A DNA stretch of 9,493 bases from Bacteroidota bacterium (GTDB lineage Bacteria; Bacteroidota; Bacteroidia; Bacteroidales; Prolixibacteraceae), in contig JABMPI010000643.1 of NCBI GenBank assembly GCA_013203755.1, positions 1 through 9,493 on the forward strand. The letters run 5' to 3'. The notes under the pieces are model-generated. The model saw only the letters and a program-made list of their open reading frames with translations. It searched no databases and was not told the DNA's origin. The position numbers and the translations under genes are program-made. Shown here in pieces: positions 1 to 5,923 of the stretch (within the stretch, counting starts at the first letter, position 1; every line of letters starts with the position of its first letter).

Positions 1-59
1 ATGTTGATATGTGATTGAGTTTTTAACAAAATGCTGTTAGGTTTTTAGACAGTCTGACG

Positions 60-124
60 TTTGGTACATGTTTTTGTAGCGTCTAAACTCGCTCTGCGCG
101 TCATTAAATGTACCGAATTTTTTT
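60..124 (+). terminator. Possible intrinsic terminator of an upstream transcript
   Basis: TTTGGTACAT at 60-69 can pair with ATGTACCGAA at 108-117 (10 pairs in RNA, one of them a U-G wobble). Seven T residues follow directly (118-124). The loop is long (38 nt) but holds a small hairpin of its own, AGCG/CGCT at 78-81 and 90-93. Stem followed by a T run is the layout of a rho-independent terminator. The long loop makes this uncertain. Confidence 0.35.
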
Positions 125-183
125 GTTTTAAATTTTTAGGGCGGGTTCTTAGTTCTTTATTTTATTTTTTACAGTCTTTAAAT

Positions 184-214
184 TGGGGCGATGCTTGCAC
201 ACCGCCCACTTTTT
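184..214 (+). terminator. Possible intrinsic terminator, GC-rich hairpin
   Basis: TGGG at 184-187 and CG at 189-190 pair with CG at 203-204 and CCCA at 205-208, leaving G188 bulged and a 12-nt loop. C209 and five T residues (210-214) follow. This is the most GC-rich spot in an otherwise AT-rich stretch. It could back up the hairpin at 60-124 in ending a transcript from the left. On the reverse strand the same hairpin has only a weak T run. Confidence 0.35.
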
Positions 215-531
215 AAAACAGCAATAGAATGAAGCTGTGCTGAAATTTTAAATCGAACTCATGTTAATACTAACTAAACTTCCTATGTTTCCTGTAGTTC
301 CCGTCACTAAAACTTTTCTGGTTATAATTTCTAATTTGAATAAATATGTAACCGTTTATATAATCTTAAACATTGGGAATTGTAGAAGGTTGATAAATAT
401 TTCATTCATAAATTATTGCTAATAGTTGAGTGAATAAATTATTTCAGGAGAGTTTAAAAACATTCCAATTAAACTGTTAATTTTAAGGCAACTTAAATCA
501 ATAGGAATTTTTTTAAACTATTTAAACTATC

Positions 532-1524
532 ATGAAAAACCAAAAATCGAAAATTACCCTATCCAGACGAAGTTTTATTGGAACAACAGCAGCAGCTGCA
601 ACTGCTTTGTCTTTTACACCACTTGCGTTTAGCTGTGCGGTTACAGATTCTGGTTCTAAATTTGGTGGTGTTCAGATTGGCGTTATAACGTACAGTTGGC
701 GAAGTATGCCAGGCACTGCTGAAGATATTCTGAAATACTGTATTGAAGGTGGAATTAGTTCTTTGGAATTAATGGGGAATGTTGCTGAAGATTATGCGGG
801 AATTCCGGCAATGCCAGCACGTCCGGAACGTGGAGTGGAACAAAGCGAGGACGAAAAGGAAGCGTATCGGATAGCGAGAGAAGCAGCAATTGTAAGTCAG
901 AAGGAGTGGCGACTTTCCAATAACATGGAGAAGTATAAGGAGTTGCGCAAAATGTTTAACAATGCTGGAGTAAACATTCATATTGTAAAATTTGCACCTG
1001 CAAATTGGAGCGACGAAGAGATTGATTACGCTTTTAAAGCTGCAAAAATAATGGGAGCCCAGGGTATTACCAACGAAATTGGCGACGAAGCATGTAAACG
1101 CCTCGGCAAATTTGCTGAAAAACACGATATGTATGCCATCTATCACAATCATACACAACCCGGACAACCCGGTTTTAGTTTCGATGAATTCCTGGCACAC
1201 TCACCTAAAAATATGTTAAATTTTGATGTTGGTCATTATATTGGTGCAACCGGAAATCACCCGAACAAAGTAATTGAACGTTTGCACGATCGTATTGTTA
1301 GCATTCATATTAAAGATAAAACAGGTAAAAATGGTGAGCCTGCAAATACCAATCGCCCATGGGGAGAAGGCGATACCCCATTGGCCGATATTTTGAATCT
1401 GATTAAAGATAATAAGTGGCCAATTTATTGCGATATTGAGTTGGAATACGAGGTGCCGGAAACTTCCGATGCACAAAAGGAAATTATAAAATGTGTTGAG
1501 TATTGCAAGAATATTTTGGCTTAA
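532..1524 (+). CDS. Tat-exported sugar phosphate isomerase/epimerase-like TIM-barrel protein
   Basis: This 330-residue protein belongs to the xylose-isomerase-like / AP-endonuclease-2 TIM-barrel superfamily, whose members isomerise, epimerise or cleave sugars with a divalent metal. The N-terminus carries a twin-arginine signal, SRRSFIG at residues 11-17, then an alanine-rich hydrophobic segment to about residue 34, so the folded protein should leave the cytoplasm. Cys35 (LAFSC) could be a lipid-anchor site, but Phe at -2 is a poor lipobox fit. Likely metal or catalytic positions are Glu79 (LEL), Glu182 (NE), His205/His207 (YHNH), Asp232/His235 (FDVGH), His259 (HIKD) and a Glu in the IELEYE strand (303-307). 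Relatives in Bacteroidota often sit beside Gfo/Idh/MocA oxidoreductases and act on oxidised sugars; no such partner is here, so the substrate is unknown. The start directly precedes the Tat signal, and there is no Shine-Dalgarno sequence. The gene converges on rarA. Confidence 0.85.
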   Translation: MKNQKSKITLSRRSFIGTTAAAATALSFTPLAFSCAVTDSGSKFGGVQIGVITYSWRSMPGTAEDILKYCIEGGISSLELMGNVAEDYAGIPAMPARPERGVEQSEDEKEAYRIAREAAIVSQKEWRLSNNMEKYKELRKMFNNAGVNIHIVKFAPANWSDEEIDYAFKAAKIMGAQGITNEIGDEACKRLGKFAEKHDMYAIYHNHTQPGQPGFSFDEFLAHSPKNMLNFDVGHYIGATGNHPNKVIERLHDRIVSIHIKDKTGKNGEPANTNRPWGEGDTPLADILNLIKDNKWPIYCDIELEYEVPETSDAQKEIIKCVEYCKNILA

Positions 1525-1525
1525 G

Positions 1526-1544
1526 AAAGCTTCAAGCTTTTATT
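1526..1544 (+). terminator. Weak terminator between convergent genes
   Basis: AAAGC-TTCAA-GCTTT at 1526-1540 forms a short stem with a 5-nt loop, starting two bases after the stop codon of the TIM-barrel gene and followed by TATT. The stem is short, so termination would be modest. It sits in the 45-bp gap before the 3' end of rarA and would separate the two converging transcripts. Confidence 0.35.
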
Positions 1545-1569
1545 GAAAACTGCCACTGCGACTGAAAAC

Positions 1570-2841
1570 TTAAAACCTCTCGCCCCACCATTTCCTTAAC
1601 CGTTCTAAAATTTTAATTTCCGATGCATTTTGTTGCGGGTGATAAATTCGCTCGTTTACAATCGCTTCGGGCAGAAAATCTTGTTTAGCAAAATTGCCCT
1701 CGTACGAGTGCGCATATTTATAGTCTTTACCGTAGCCAATCTCTTTCATTAATTTGGTTGGTGCATTTCTAATGTGCAGAGGAACAGGAAGATCTCCGGT
1801 CTGTTTTACCAATGCCTGAGCATCTTTTATGGCTGCATACGCCGAATTACTTTTGGGCGAAGTAGCCAAATAAATACAACAATTCGAAAGGATAATCCTC
1901 GATTCGGGATTACCTATTTTATGAACCGCATCAAACGTACTTTGTGCCAGAAGCAAAGCATTTGGATTGGCCAAACCTACATCTTCGGCAGCCAGAATTA
2001 ATAAACGACGCGCAATAAACTTTACATCTTCGCCACCTTCAATCATCCGTGCCAGCCAATACACAGCTGCATCCGGATCGCCACCGCGGATACTTTTTAT
2101 AAAGGCCGAAATAATGTCGTAATGCATTTCTCCCTGCTTGTCGTAAACAGCAAGGTTTTTTTGAAGGCGGTCGGTTACCTTTTTGTTGGTAATTATTATT
2201 CTATCACCTTCGTCAGCCAAAACTACCAGCTCCAATACATTTAGCAGTTTGCGTGCATCGCCACCCGAAAAACGTAACATGGCCTGGTCCTCGCGGATCG
2301 TTATTTTTTTCTCTTTAAGTTTGACATCTTTTTTAATGGCTAGTTTTACAATTTTCAACAGCCCCTCTTTGTCAAGGTGTTTTAGAATGTAAACCTGGCT
2401 ACGCGAAAGTAGGGGAGAGATAACCTCAAACGATGGATTCTCTGTGGTTGCACCAATTAGTGTAATTGTGCCATCTTCCACGGCTCCCAACAACGAATCT
2501 TGCTGCGATTTACTAAAACGGTGAATCTCATCGATAAAAAGTATGGGATTTGGACGACTAAAAAACTGCTGCTTTTTTGCCTTTTCAATCACCTCGCGAA
2601 TATCTTTTACTCCTGAATTGATTGCACTCAAAGTATAAAATGGTCGGTCGAGGGTGTTGGCTATAATTCTTGCCAGTGTGGTTTTTCCTACTCCGGGCGG
2701 CCCCCACAAAATTAGCGACGAGATATTTCCCGACTCAATCATTTTTCGCAACACCGCATTTTTACCCACAAGATGTTCCTGTCCGATGTAATCGTCCAGC
2801 GTTTTGGGTCGTAATCGTTCTGCCAGCGGTTGGTTGCTCAT
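1570..2841 (-). CDS. rarA: Replication-associated recombination protein A (RarA/MgsA, AAA+ ATPase)
   Basis: This is a 423-residue AAA+ ATPase of the RarA/MgsA/WRNIP1 family, related to clamp-loader subunits and active at stalled replication forks. Motifs appear in order: Walker A GPPGVGKT (47-54), Walker B with Asp104-Glu105 (FIDEIHR), sensor 1 GATTENPSFEV (130-140), an arginine finger at Arg147 (LLSRSQV), and sensor 2 GDAR (194-197). The C-terminal half shows the family's helical and oligomerisation regions, including an AARRLLILAAEDVGL-like helix (actual residues begin IARRLL) and a terminal YHPQ...RKWWGERF tail. Length is normal for the family, with no disruption. Ser2-Asn3-Gln4 and the PLAERLRPKTLDDYIGQ opening are typical, which supports this start. 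The TPR gene lies 114 bp upstream on the same strand, so read-through is possible, but a functional link is not evident. Confidence 0.95.
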   Translation of the reverse strand: MSNQPLAERLRPKTLDDYIGQEHLVGKNAVLRKMIESGNISSLILWGPPGVGKTTLARIIANTLDRPFYTLSAINSGVKDIREVIEKAKKQQFFSRPNPILFIDEIHRFSKSQQDSLLGAVEDGTITLIGATTENPSFEVISPLLSRSQVYILKHLDKEGLLKIVKLAIKKDVKLKEKKITIREDQAMLRFSGGDARKLLNVLELVVLADEGDRIIITNKKVTDRLQKNLAVYDKQGEMHYDIISAFIKSIRGGDPDAAVYWLARMIEGGEDVKFIARRLLILAAEDVGLANPNALLLAQSTFDAVHKIGNPESRIILSNCCIYLATSPKSNSAYAAIKDAQALVKQTGDLPVPLHIRNAPTKLMKEIGYGKDYKYAHSYEGNFAKQDFLPEAIVNERIYHPQQNASEIKILERLRKWWGERF

Positions 2842-2864
2842 GAAGAAGTCTCGAGTTTAAAATT

Positions 2865-2872
2865 AAAAGTTA
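2865..2872 (-). promoter_or_regulatory. Weak -7-like element upstream of rarA
   Basis: On the reverse strand this reads TAACTTTT, seven of eight positions of the Bacteroidota -7 consensus TAnnTTTG, and it would start RNA about 15-20 nt before the rarA start codon. I see no TTG at the -33 position. It is listed only because no terminator is obvious between the TPR gene and rarA, so whether rarA has its own promoter is open. Confidence 0.2.
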
Positions 2873-2955
2873 TAGAACACTGTAAAATACGGAAATCATT
2901 TTATTCAGCGGTTCTTTATAATCGTGCGATTTTTCATTCACGCATTCCCGCCATT

Positions 2956-4944
2956 CTAATTGCAGTATCTCTTAATAATGTTGTAGGCTCCATAAATTCC
3001 CAGCTCACCGGCACGACTTAAATCCATTGCGCCACCTTCAAGATCGTCCATGTATATTTTGGTAAGACCTAAATTAAAGTAAGCTTCGGCAAATTCGGGT
3101 TCCAGTTTAATGGCATGGTTGAGGTCTTCAATGGCACTTTTGTATTCACCCAAACGCAATTTTATAAAAGCGCGGTTGTAGTATCCAAAAAAGAAATTAG
3201 GATTCTGGAACAGTGTAATCTCGTAATCGTGTATAATTTGCTGGTAATCAATTGTGGTTTGTTTTTCGTCACTGTCTTCATCCGTGTTTTCATTCACAAG
3301 ATTTTGTTTTTCTATAGAGATGGACATGTCGGCTTGTTTTCCGGAAAGTATTTCTATTTGTTCCAACATTTTGTAACGGCAGTTGGCGCGCGTAAAATGT
3401 GCGATGCCATCTTTTTCGTTCATTTCAATGGAACGGTTTAAATCCAACAGCGATTTGTTATAATTCCCCATTAAACTATAAAAAATACCACGGTTCAGGT
3501 AGTTGTGGCTGTTCTCCTGAATTGCCAGTTTCTCATTAAAAAACAAAACAAAGTTTTCGAAGATATCGAGAAATTTAGTCACCGATTTGTTAGAAAGTGT
3601 TAGCCACGGATTGTAGTTGTTTTTTTCGTTTAATTCGTCTACAGCCATGTTGTAGTACTGAAAACGATCGTAATCAATTGCATTTTTTTCAAATGCCGAA
3701 ATGATAAAAAGTGGTTGCAAATCGATTACAATATTTTTATTCTGAATGCGGCCATCGTCCACTTCTTCCTCTTCATCGGAAGGCAAGTCGCGCGAATCTT
3801 CCACAATTAAATTCATTTGGCGGCGACGTTTCTTTAGATCTGCTTCTTCTTTCTTTTTGGCATCTTCGTTTTGCGCGAAAGTGTTGGAATTATTTTGCTG
3901 AGAGGAATTATTATTTTGTGACGAGTTTTGTTGTTTACTCTGTGTGTTATTTGGCTGATTTGTATTTTGTGTTTGCTGCGATTGGTTTCCTTGCTTGTTT
4001 TGATTTTGCTGCTGCTTTTGATTTTGTGCCAACTGTTCTGCATCCACTCTGCGACTCTTCAAATCAAACTTAGGATTTAACTGGGCTGCAATACTGTAAT
4101 CGCTTTCAAAACCCGGACGTTTTAATATTTCCCGTGCCATTGCCCGGTTGAAATAGGCACTTGCCATTTCCGGGTCGAGGTGCAGTGCCATGTCGTAATC
4201 CATAATCGCACTGTTGTAGTCTTCCAACTTATGTTTTACAATTCCCCGGTTGTTAAATGCCAAAGCATTTTTCAGGTCGAATTTTATACTTTGGTCGTAA
4301 TCGCGCAAAGCCGAAGCGTAATCTTCCATCTCAAAACGTGCTAGTCCACGATTTAAATAGGCTGCCGCGTAGTGAGGGCGGATAACAATTACCTGATTCA
4401 AATCTTTGATTGCCCCCTTGATATCGCCACTTACAATTTTTGCATTACTGCGATTCATTAAAGCATGTGTCGATTTCGGATTCACCTCCAGCGCCTTATT
4501 GTAATCTTCAATAGCACCTTTCAGATTTTTTTGCGACAGTTTTGCAATTCCACGATTGTTGTATATATTTTCATCATCGGGGTCGAACTCCAACGCCCTA
4601 TCATAATCTTGTATGGCTTTAATGTAATTTTTTAGGTTGTGGTAAGCCATTCCCCGGTTGTTGTATGCTCGTGGATAATAGGGTTTAATATCAATGGCTT
4701 TGTTGTAATCGTTTATTGCCCCCCGGTAATCTTCCAGTGAGTGTTTGGCAGTTCCCCGGTATAAATAAGCTTCTGCTAAATGGGGTTTAAACTTTATTAC
4801 AATATTGAAATATTCTATGGCTCCCGTGTAATTGCCAATGGAGATACGTGTGCGCCCCACCCGAATATAATGGTTTATATTTAGTTGCGCCTGGCTTTGG
4901 AAAACAGAGGCAAGTAACAGTAGTATAATTATTGTTCGTTTCAT
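2956..4944 (-). CDS. Exported tetratricopeptide-repeat protein with Q/N-rich linker
   Basis: This 662-residue protein starts with a Sec-type signal peptide (Lys2-Arg3, hydrophobic core, likely cut after SQA near residue 19), so it should act in the periplasm or at the outer membrane. Residues 24-294 hold eight 34-residue tetratricopeptide repeats, many with the motif YxNRG. Residues 300-400 look disordered: a Q/N-rich run (about 307-354), a lysine/arginine patch (363-375) and an acidic patch (388-397). A second domain (about 400-662) has a helical segment, then further TPRs (about 480-515 and 583-650), interrupted by an acidic insert near 545-565. TPRs bind proteins, but no partner is identifiable. 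I do not recognise a named family. The gene is divergent from tag, has a good promoter match 17 bp upstream, and ends 114 bp before rarA. The repeats cause DNA-level repetition, for example ATTCCCCGGTTGTT at 4241-4254 and 4649-4662. Confidence 0.9.
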   Translation of the reverse strand: MKRTIIILLLLASVFQSQAQLNINHYIRVGRTRISIGNYTGAIEYFNIVIKFKPHLAEAYLYRGTAKHSLEDYRGAINDYNKAIDIKPYYPRAYNNRGMAYHNLKNYIKAIQDYDRALEFDPDDENIYNNRGIAKLSQKNLKGAIEDYNKALEVNPKSTHALMNRSNAKIVSGDIKGAIKDLNQVIVIRPHYAAAYLNRGLARFEMEDYASALRDYDQSIKFDLKNALAFNNRGIVKHKLEDYNSAIMDYDMALHLDPEMASAYFNRAMAREILKRPGFESDYSIAAQLNPKFDLKSRRVDAEQLAQNQKQQQNQNKQGNQSQQTQNTNQPNNTQSKQQNSSQNNNSSQQNNSNTFAQNEDAKKKEEADLKKRRRQMNLIVEDSRDLPSDEEEEVDDGRIQNKNIVIDLQPLFIISAFEKNAIDYDRFQYYNMAVDELNEKNNYNPWLTLSNKSVTKFLDIFENFVLFFNEKLAIQENSHNYLNRGIFYSLMGNYNKSLLDLNRSIEMNEKDGIAHFTRANCRYKMLEQIEILSGKQADMSISIEKQNLVNENTDEDSDEKQTTIDYQQIIHDYEITLFQNPNFFFGYYNRAFIKLRLGEYKSAIEDLNHAIKLEPEFAEAYFNLGLTKIYMDDLEGGAMDLSRAGELGIYGAYNIIKRYCN

Positions 4945-4960
4945 TTCTTTTTATGAAGCA

Positions 4961-4968
4961 CAAAAATA
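4961..4968 (-). promoter_or_regulatory. Bacteroidota -7 promoter element for the TPR gene
   Basis: The reverse strand reads TATTTTTG here, an exact match to TAnnTTTG, the -7 element read by the Bacteroidota primary sigma factor. It lies 17 bp upstream of the TPR start codon, which would give a very short leader. The -33 TTG is not clear; ACATGT repeats occupy that region instead (separate entry), which may mean the promoter is controlled by an activator. Confidence 0.5.
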
Positions 4969-4975
4969 ACATTTT

Positions 4976-4992
4976 ACATGTATAGCACATGT
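4976..4992. promoter_or_regulatory. Paired ACATGT hexamers between divergent genes
   Basis: The self-complementary hexamer ACATGT occurs at 4976-4981 and again at 4987-4992, 11 bp apart centre to centre, about one helical turn. Together they also form one larger inverted repeat. They lie in the 90-bp divergent promoter region of the TPR gene and tag, roughly at -20 to -37 of the TPR gene's predicted transcription start. This is consistent with a dimeric regulator site but no regulator is identifiable, and chance is possible. Confidence 0.3.
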
Positions 4993-5034
4993 TCTGATTA
5001 ATTTTATTTAACTTTTCAACATAATTTTTTTAAT

Positions 5035-5598
5035 ATGAGTAAAAGATGTGATTGGGGAAAGGCTAATGAATTGATGATAAAATACCACAATACCGAGTGG
5101 GGAGTTCCGTTACATGATGACCATAAACTTTTTGAATTCTTTGTTTTGGAAGGATTTCAAGCCGGTTTGAGCTGGCAGATAGTTTTGAATAAGCGAGAGA
5201 ATTTTCGAAAAGCGTTTGATAATTTCAATCCTGATATTGTAGCAAAATACGATGAAAATAAAATCGCTGAATTAATTCAGGATAAATTAATTATTCGGAA
5301 TAAGATGAAAAATGTCGCCTGTGTGAACAATGCCCAACGTTTTCTTGAAATACAAAAGGAATTTGGAAGCTTTGATAAATACATTTGGGGTTTTGTGGAT
5401 TATAAACCCATTGTTAACGCATTTACATCGATGGCAGAGATGCCTGCAAAAACCCAGCTCTCCGACGAAATCTCAATCGACCTAAAAAAACGGGGATTTA
5501 AATTTGTTGGTTCAACTGTAATTTATGCACACATGCAAGCCACTGGAATGGTAAACGATCATTTGGTGGATTGTTTTCGGTTTAGGGAGTGTCAGTAG
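5035..5598 (+). CDS. tag: DNA-3-methyladenine glycosylase I
   Basis: This 187-residue protein matches the Tag family, which cuts 3-methyladenine from alkylated DNA as the first step of base excision repair in the cytoplasm. Nearly every family hallmark is visible: RCxW at the N-terminus (Cys5), YHxxEWG (Tyr17, His18), LEGFQAGLSW (Glu39, Trp47) and the C-terminal NDHLVDC. By comparison with E. coli Tag, Cys5, His18, His176 and Cys180 are the zinc ligands, and Glu39 with Tyr17 and Trp47 line the base-binding pocket. Length is normal for the family. The ATG sits four residues before Cys5, as in relatives, with no Shine-Dalgarno sequence and an A/T-rich leader. No clear promoter was found in the 90 bp before it. 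It appears to be a single-gene unit; there is no sign of an Ada-type response regulator alongside. Confidence 0.96.
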   Translation: MSKRCDWGKANELMIKYHNTEWGVPLHDDHKLFEFFVLEGFQAGLSWQIVLNKRENFRKAFDNFNPDIVAKYDENKIAELIQDKLIIRNKMKNVACVNNAQRFLEIQKEFGSFDKYIWGFVDYKPIVNAFTSMAEMPAKTQLSDEISIDLKKRGFKFVGSTVIYAHMQATGMVNDHLVDCFRFRECQ

Positions 5599-5612
5599 AA
5601 ATAAGAAATTTA

Positions 5613-5709
5613 ACCACAGAGAACACAGAGATTTACACAGAGTCCATAAAGAAAAAGAACCTCTTTCTTTTATTTCTTCTTTGTGATATCATTTGAGAAA
5701 CTTTGTGGT
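5613..5709. repeat. CACAGAG-type intergenic inverted-repeat element
   Basis: The 5' side has three copies of CACAGAG (5615-5621, 5624-5630, 5636-5642). The 3' side has two copies of CTTTGTG (5679-5685, 5701-5707), each able to pair with CACAGAG in RNA through one G-U wobble. The outer arms ACCACAGAG (5613-5621) and CTTTGTGGT (5701-5709) pair over nine positions, and a purine/pyrimidine stem (AAAGAAAAAGA against TCTTTCTTT near 5648-5670) lies inside. From memory, CACAGAGAACACAGAG-like palindromes recur in intergenic DNA of several phyla, including Bacteroidota. It begins 15 bp after the tag stop codon, so it may end up in the tag 3' untranslated region. No coding capacity. Confidence 0.55.
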
Positions 5710-5871
5710 AATTATTTCATGAAGGTGTTATTTTTAAAATCCAACAAACTCAATTCAAATAGTAGGGAGCAACAACAGAAATCCGAAAATAGTAATTGTG
5801 AAATATGATTTATTACATAATTTTAATTAGGAAATAATGCGTAATTGAAATTGTAAATTAATTAGATTCTG
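5710..5871. other. AT-rich intergenic stretch before hutI
   Basis: This 162-bp stretch, between the inverted-repeat element and the palindrome upstream of hutI, shows no coding frame, no clear hairpin and no exact TAnnTTTG element on the forward strand. It is rich in AATT and TAAT steps. It may simply be upstream promoter DNA for hutI. Confidence 0.4.
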
Positions 5872-5898
5872 AATTGTCATTACAATTTCGTATCTTTT
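5872..5898 (+). promoter_or_regulatory. Candidate operator and -7 element of hutI
   Basis: AATTGTCATTACAATT at 5872-5887 is an inverted repeat with perfect 6-bp arms and a 4-bp spacer. Three bases on, TATCTTTT (5891-5898) matches seven of eight positions of the Bacteroidota -7 consensus and lies 25 bp before the hutI start. A repressor bound at the palindrome would block RNA polymerase, which fits a substrate-induced catabolic operon. The regulator is not in the window, and the promoter call is tentative because no TTG lies at proper -33 spacing (the nearest, 5874-5876, is only 14 bp upstream). Confidence 0.35.
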
Positions 5899-5923
5899 AT
5901 TTAGGTATTTAAATTAACTTATA

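Larger units (their letters stand above)
1..531. other. Non-coding leader region, no gene seen
   Basis: All three forward frames hit stop codons within the first 20 bases, and I see no credible coding stretch on the reverse strand, so no gene enters from the left. The first 215 bases hold two hairpins, each followed by a T run (separate entries), which suggests the 3' end of a transcript lying left of the window. Positions 216-531 are very AT-rich. I could not find a clean Bacteroidota promoter (TTTG plus TAnnTTTG) for the gene at 532. There is a 10-bp direct repeat ATAAATTATT at 408-417 and 434-443, and a tandem 9-mer TTTAAACTA at 512-520 and 521-529, two bases before the start codon. Both may be chance in DNA this AT-rich. 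Confidence 0.6.

Noticed and set aside
1544..1570. Direct repeat TGAAAACT at 1544-1551 and 1563-1570 in the rarA/TIM-barrel convergent gap
   Set aside because: Two 8-mers in an AT-rich 45-bp gap are too weak, with no symmetry or association with a mobile element.
2842..2955. Reverse-strand open frame of about 30 codons in the gap between the TPR gene and rarA
   Set aside because: It has no in-frame start near its beginning and no recognisable motif. In-frame extension of the TPR protein is blocked by its TAG stop, and the protein ends in a complete TPR-like helix pair.
3834..4043. Lysine-rich reverse-strand open frame inside the TPR gene
   Set aside because: It is the shifted-frame reading of the Q/N-rich codons; composition follows directly from CAA/AAT-type repeats in the real frame.
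4241..4662. 14-bp exact DNA repeat ATTCCCCGGTTGTT at 4241-4254 and 4649-4662
   Set aside because: It encodes the conserved NNRG motif of tandem TPRs, so protein repetition explains it; it is not an independent DNA element.
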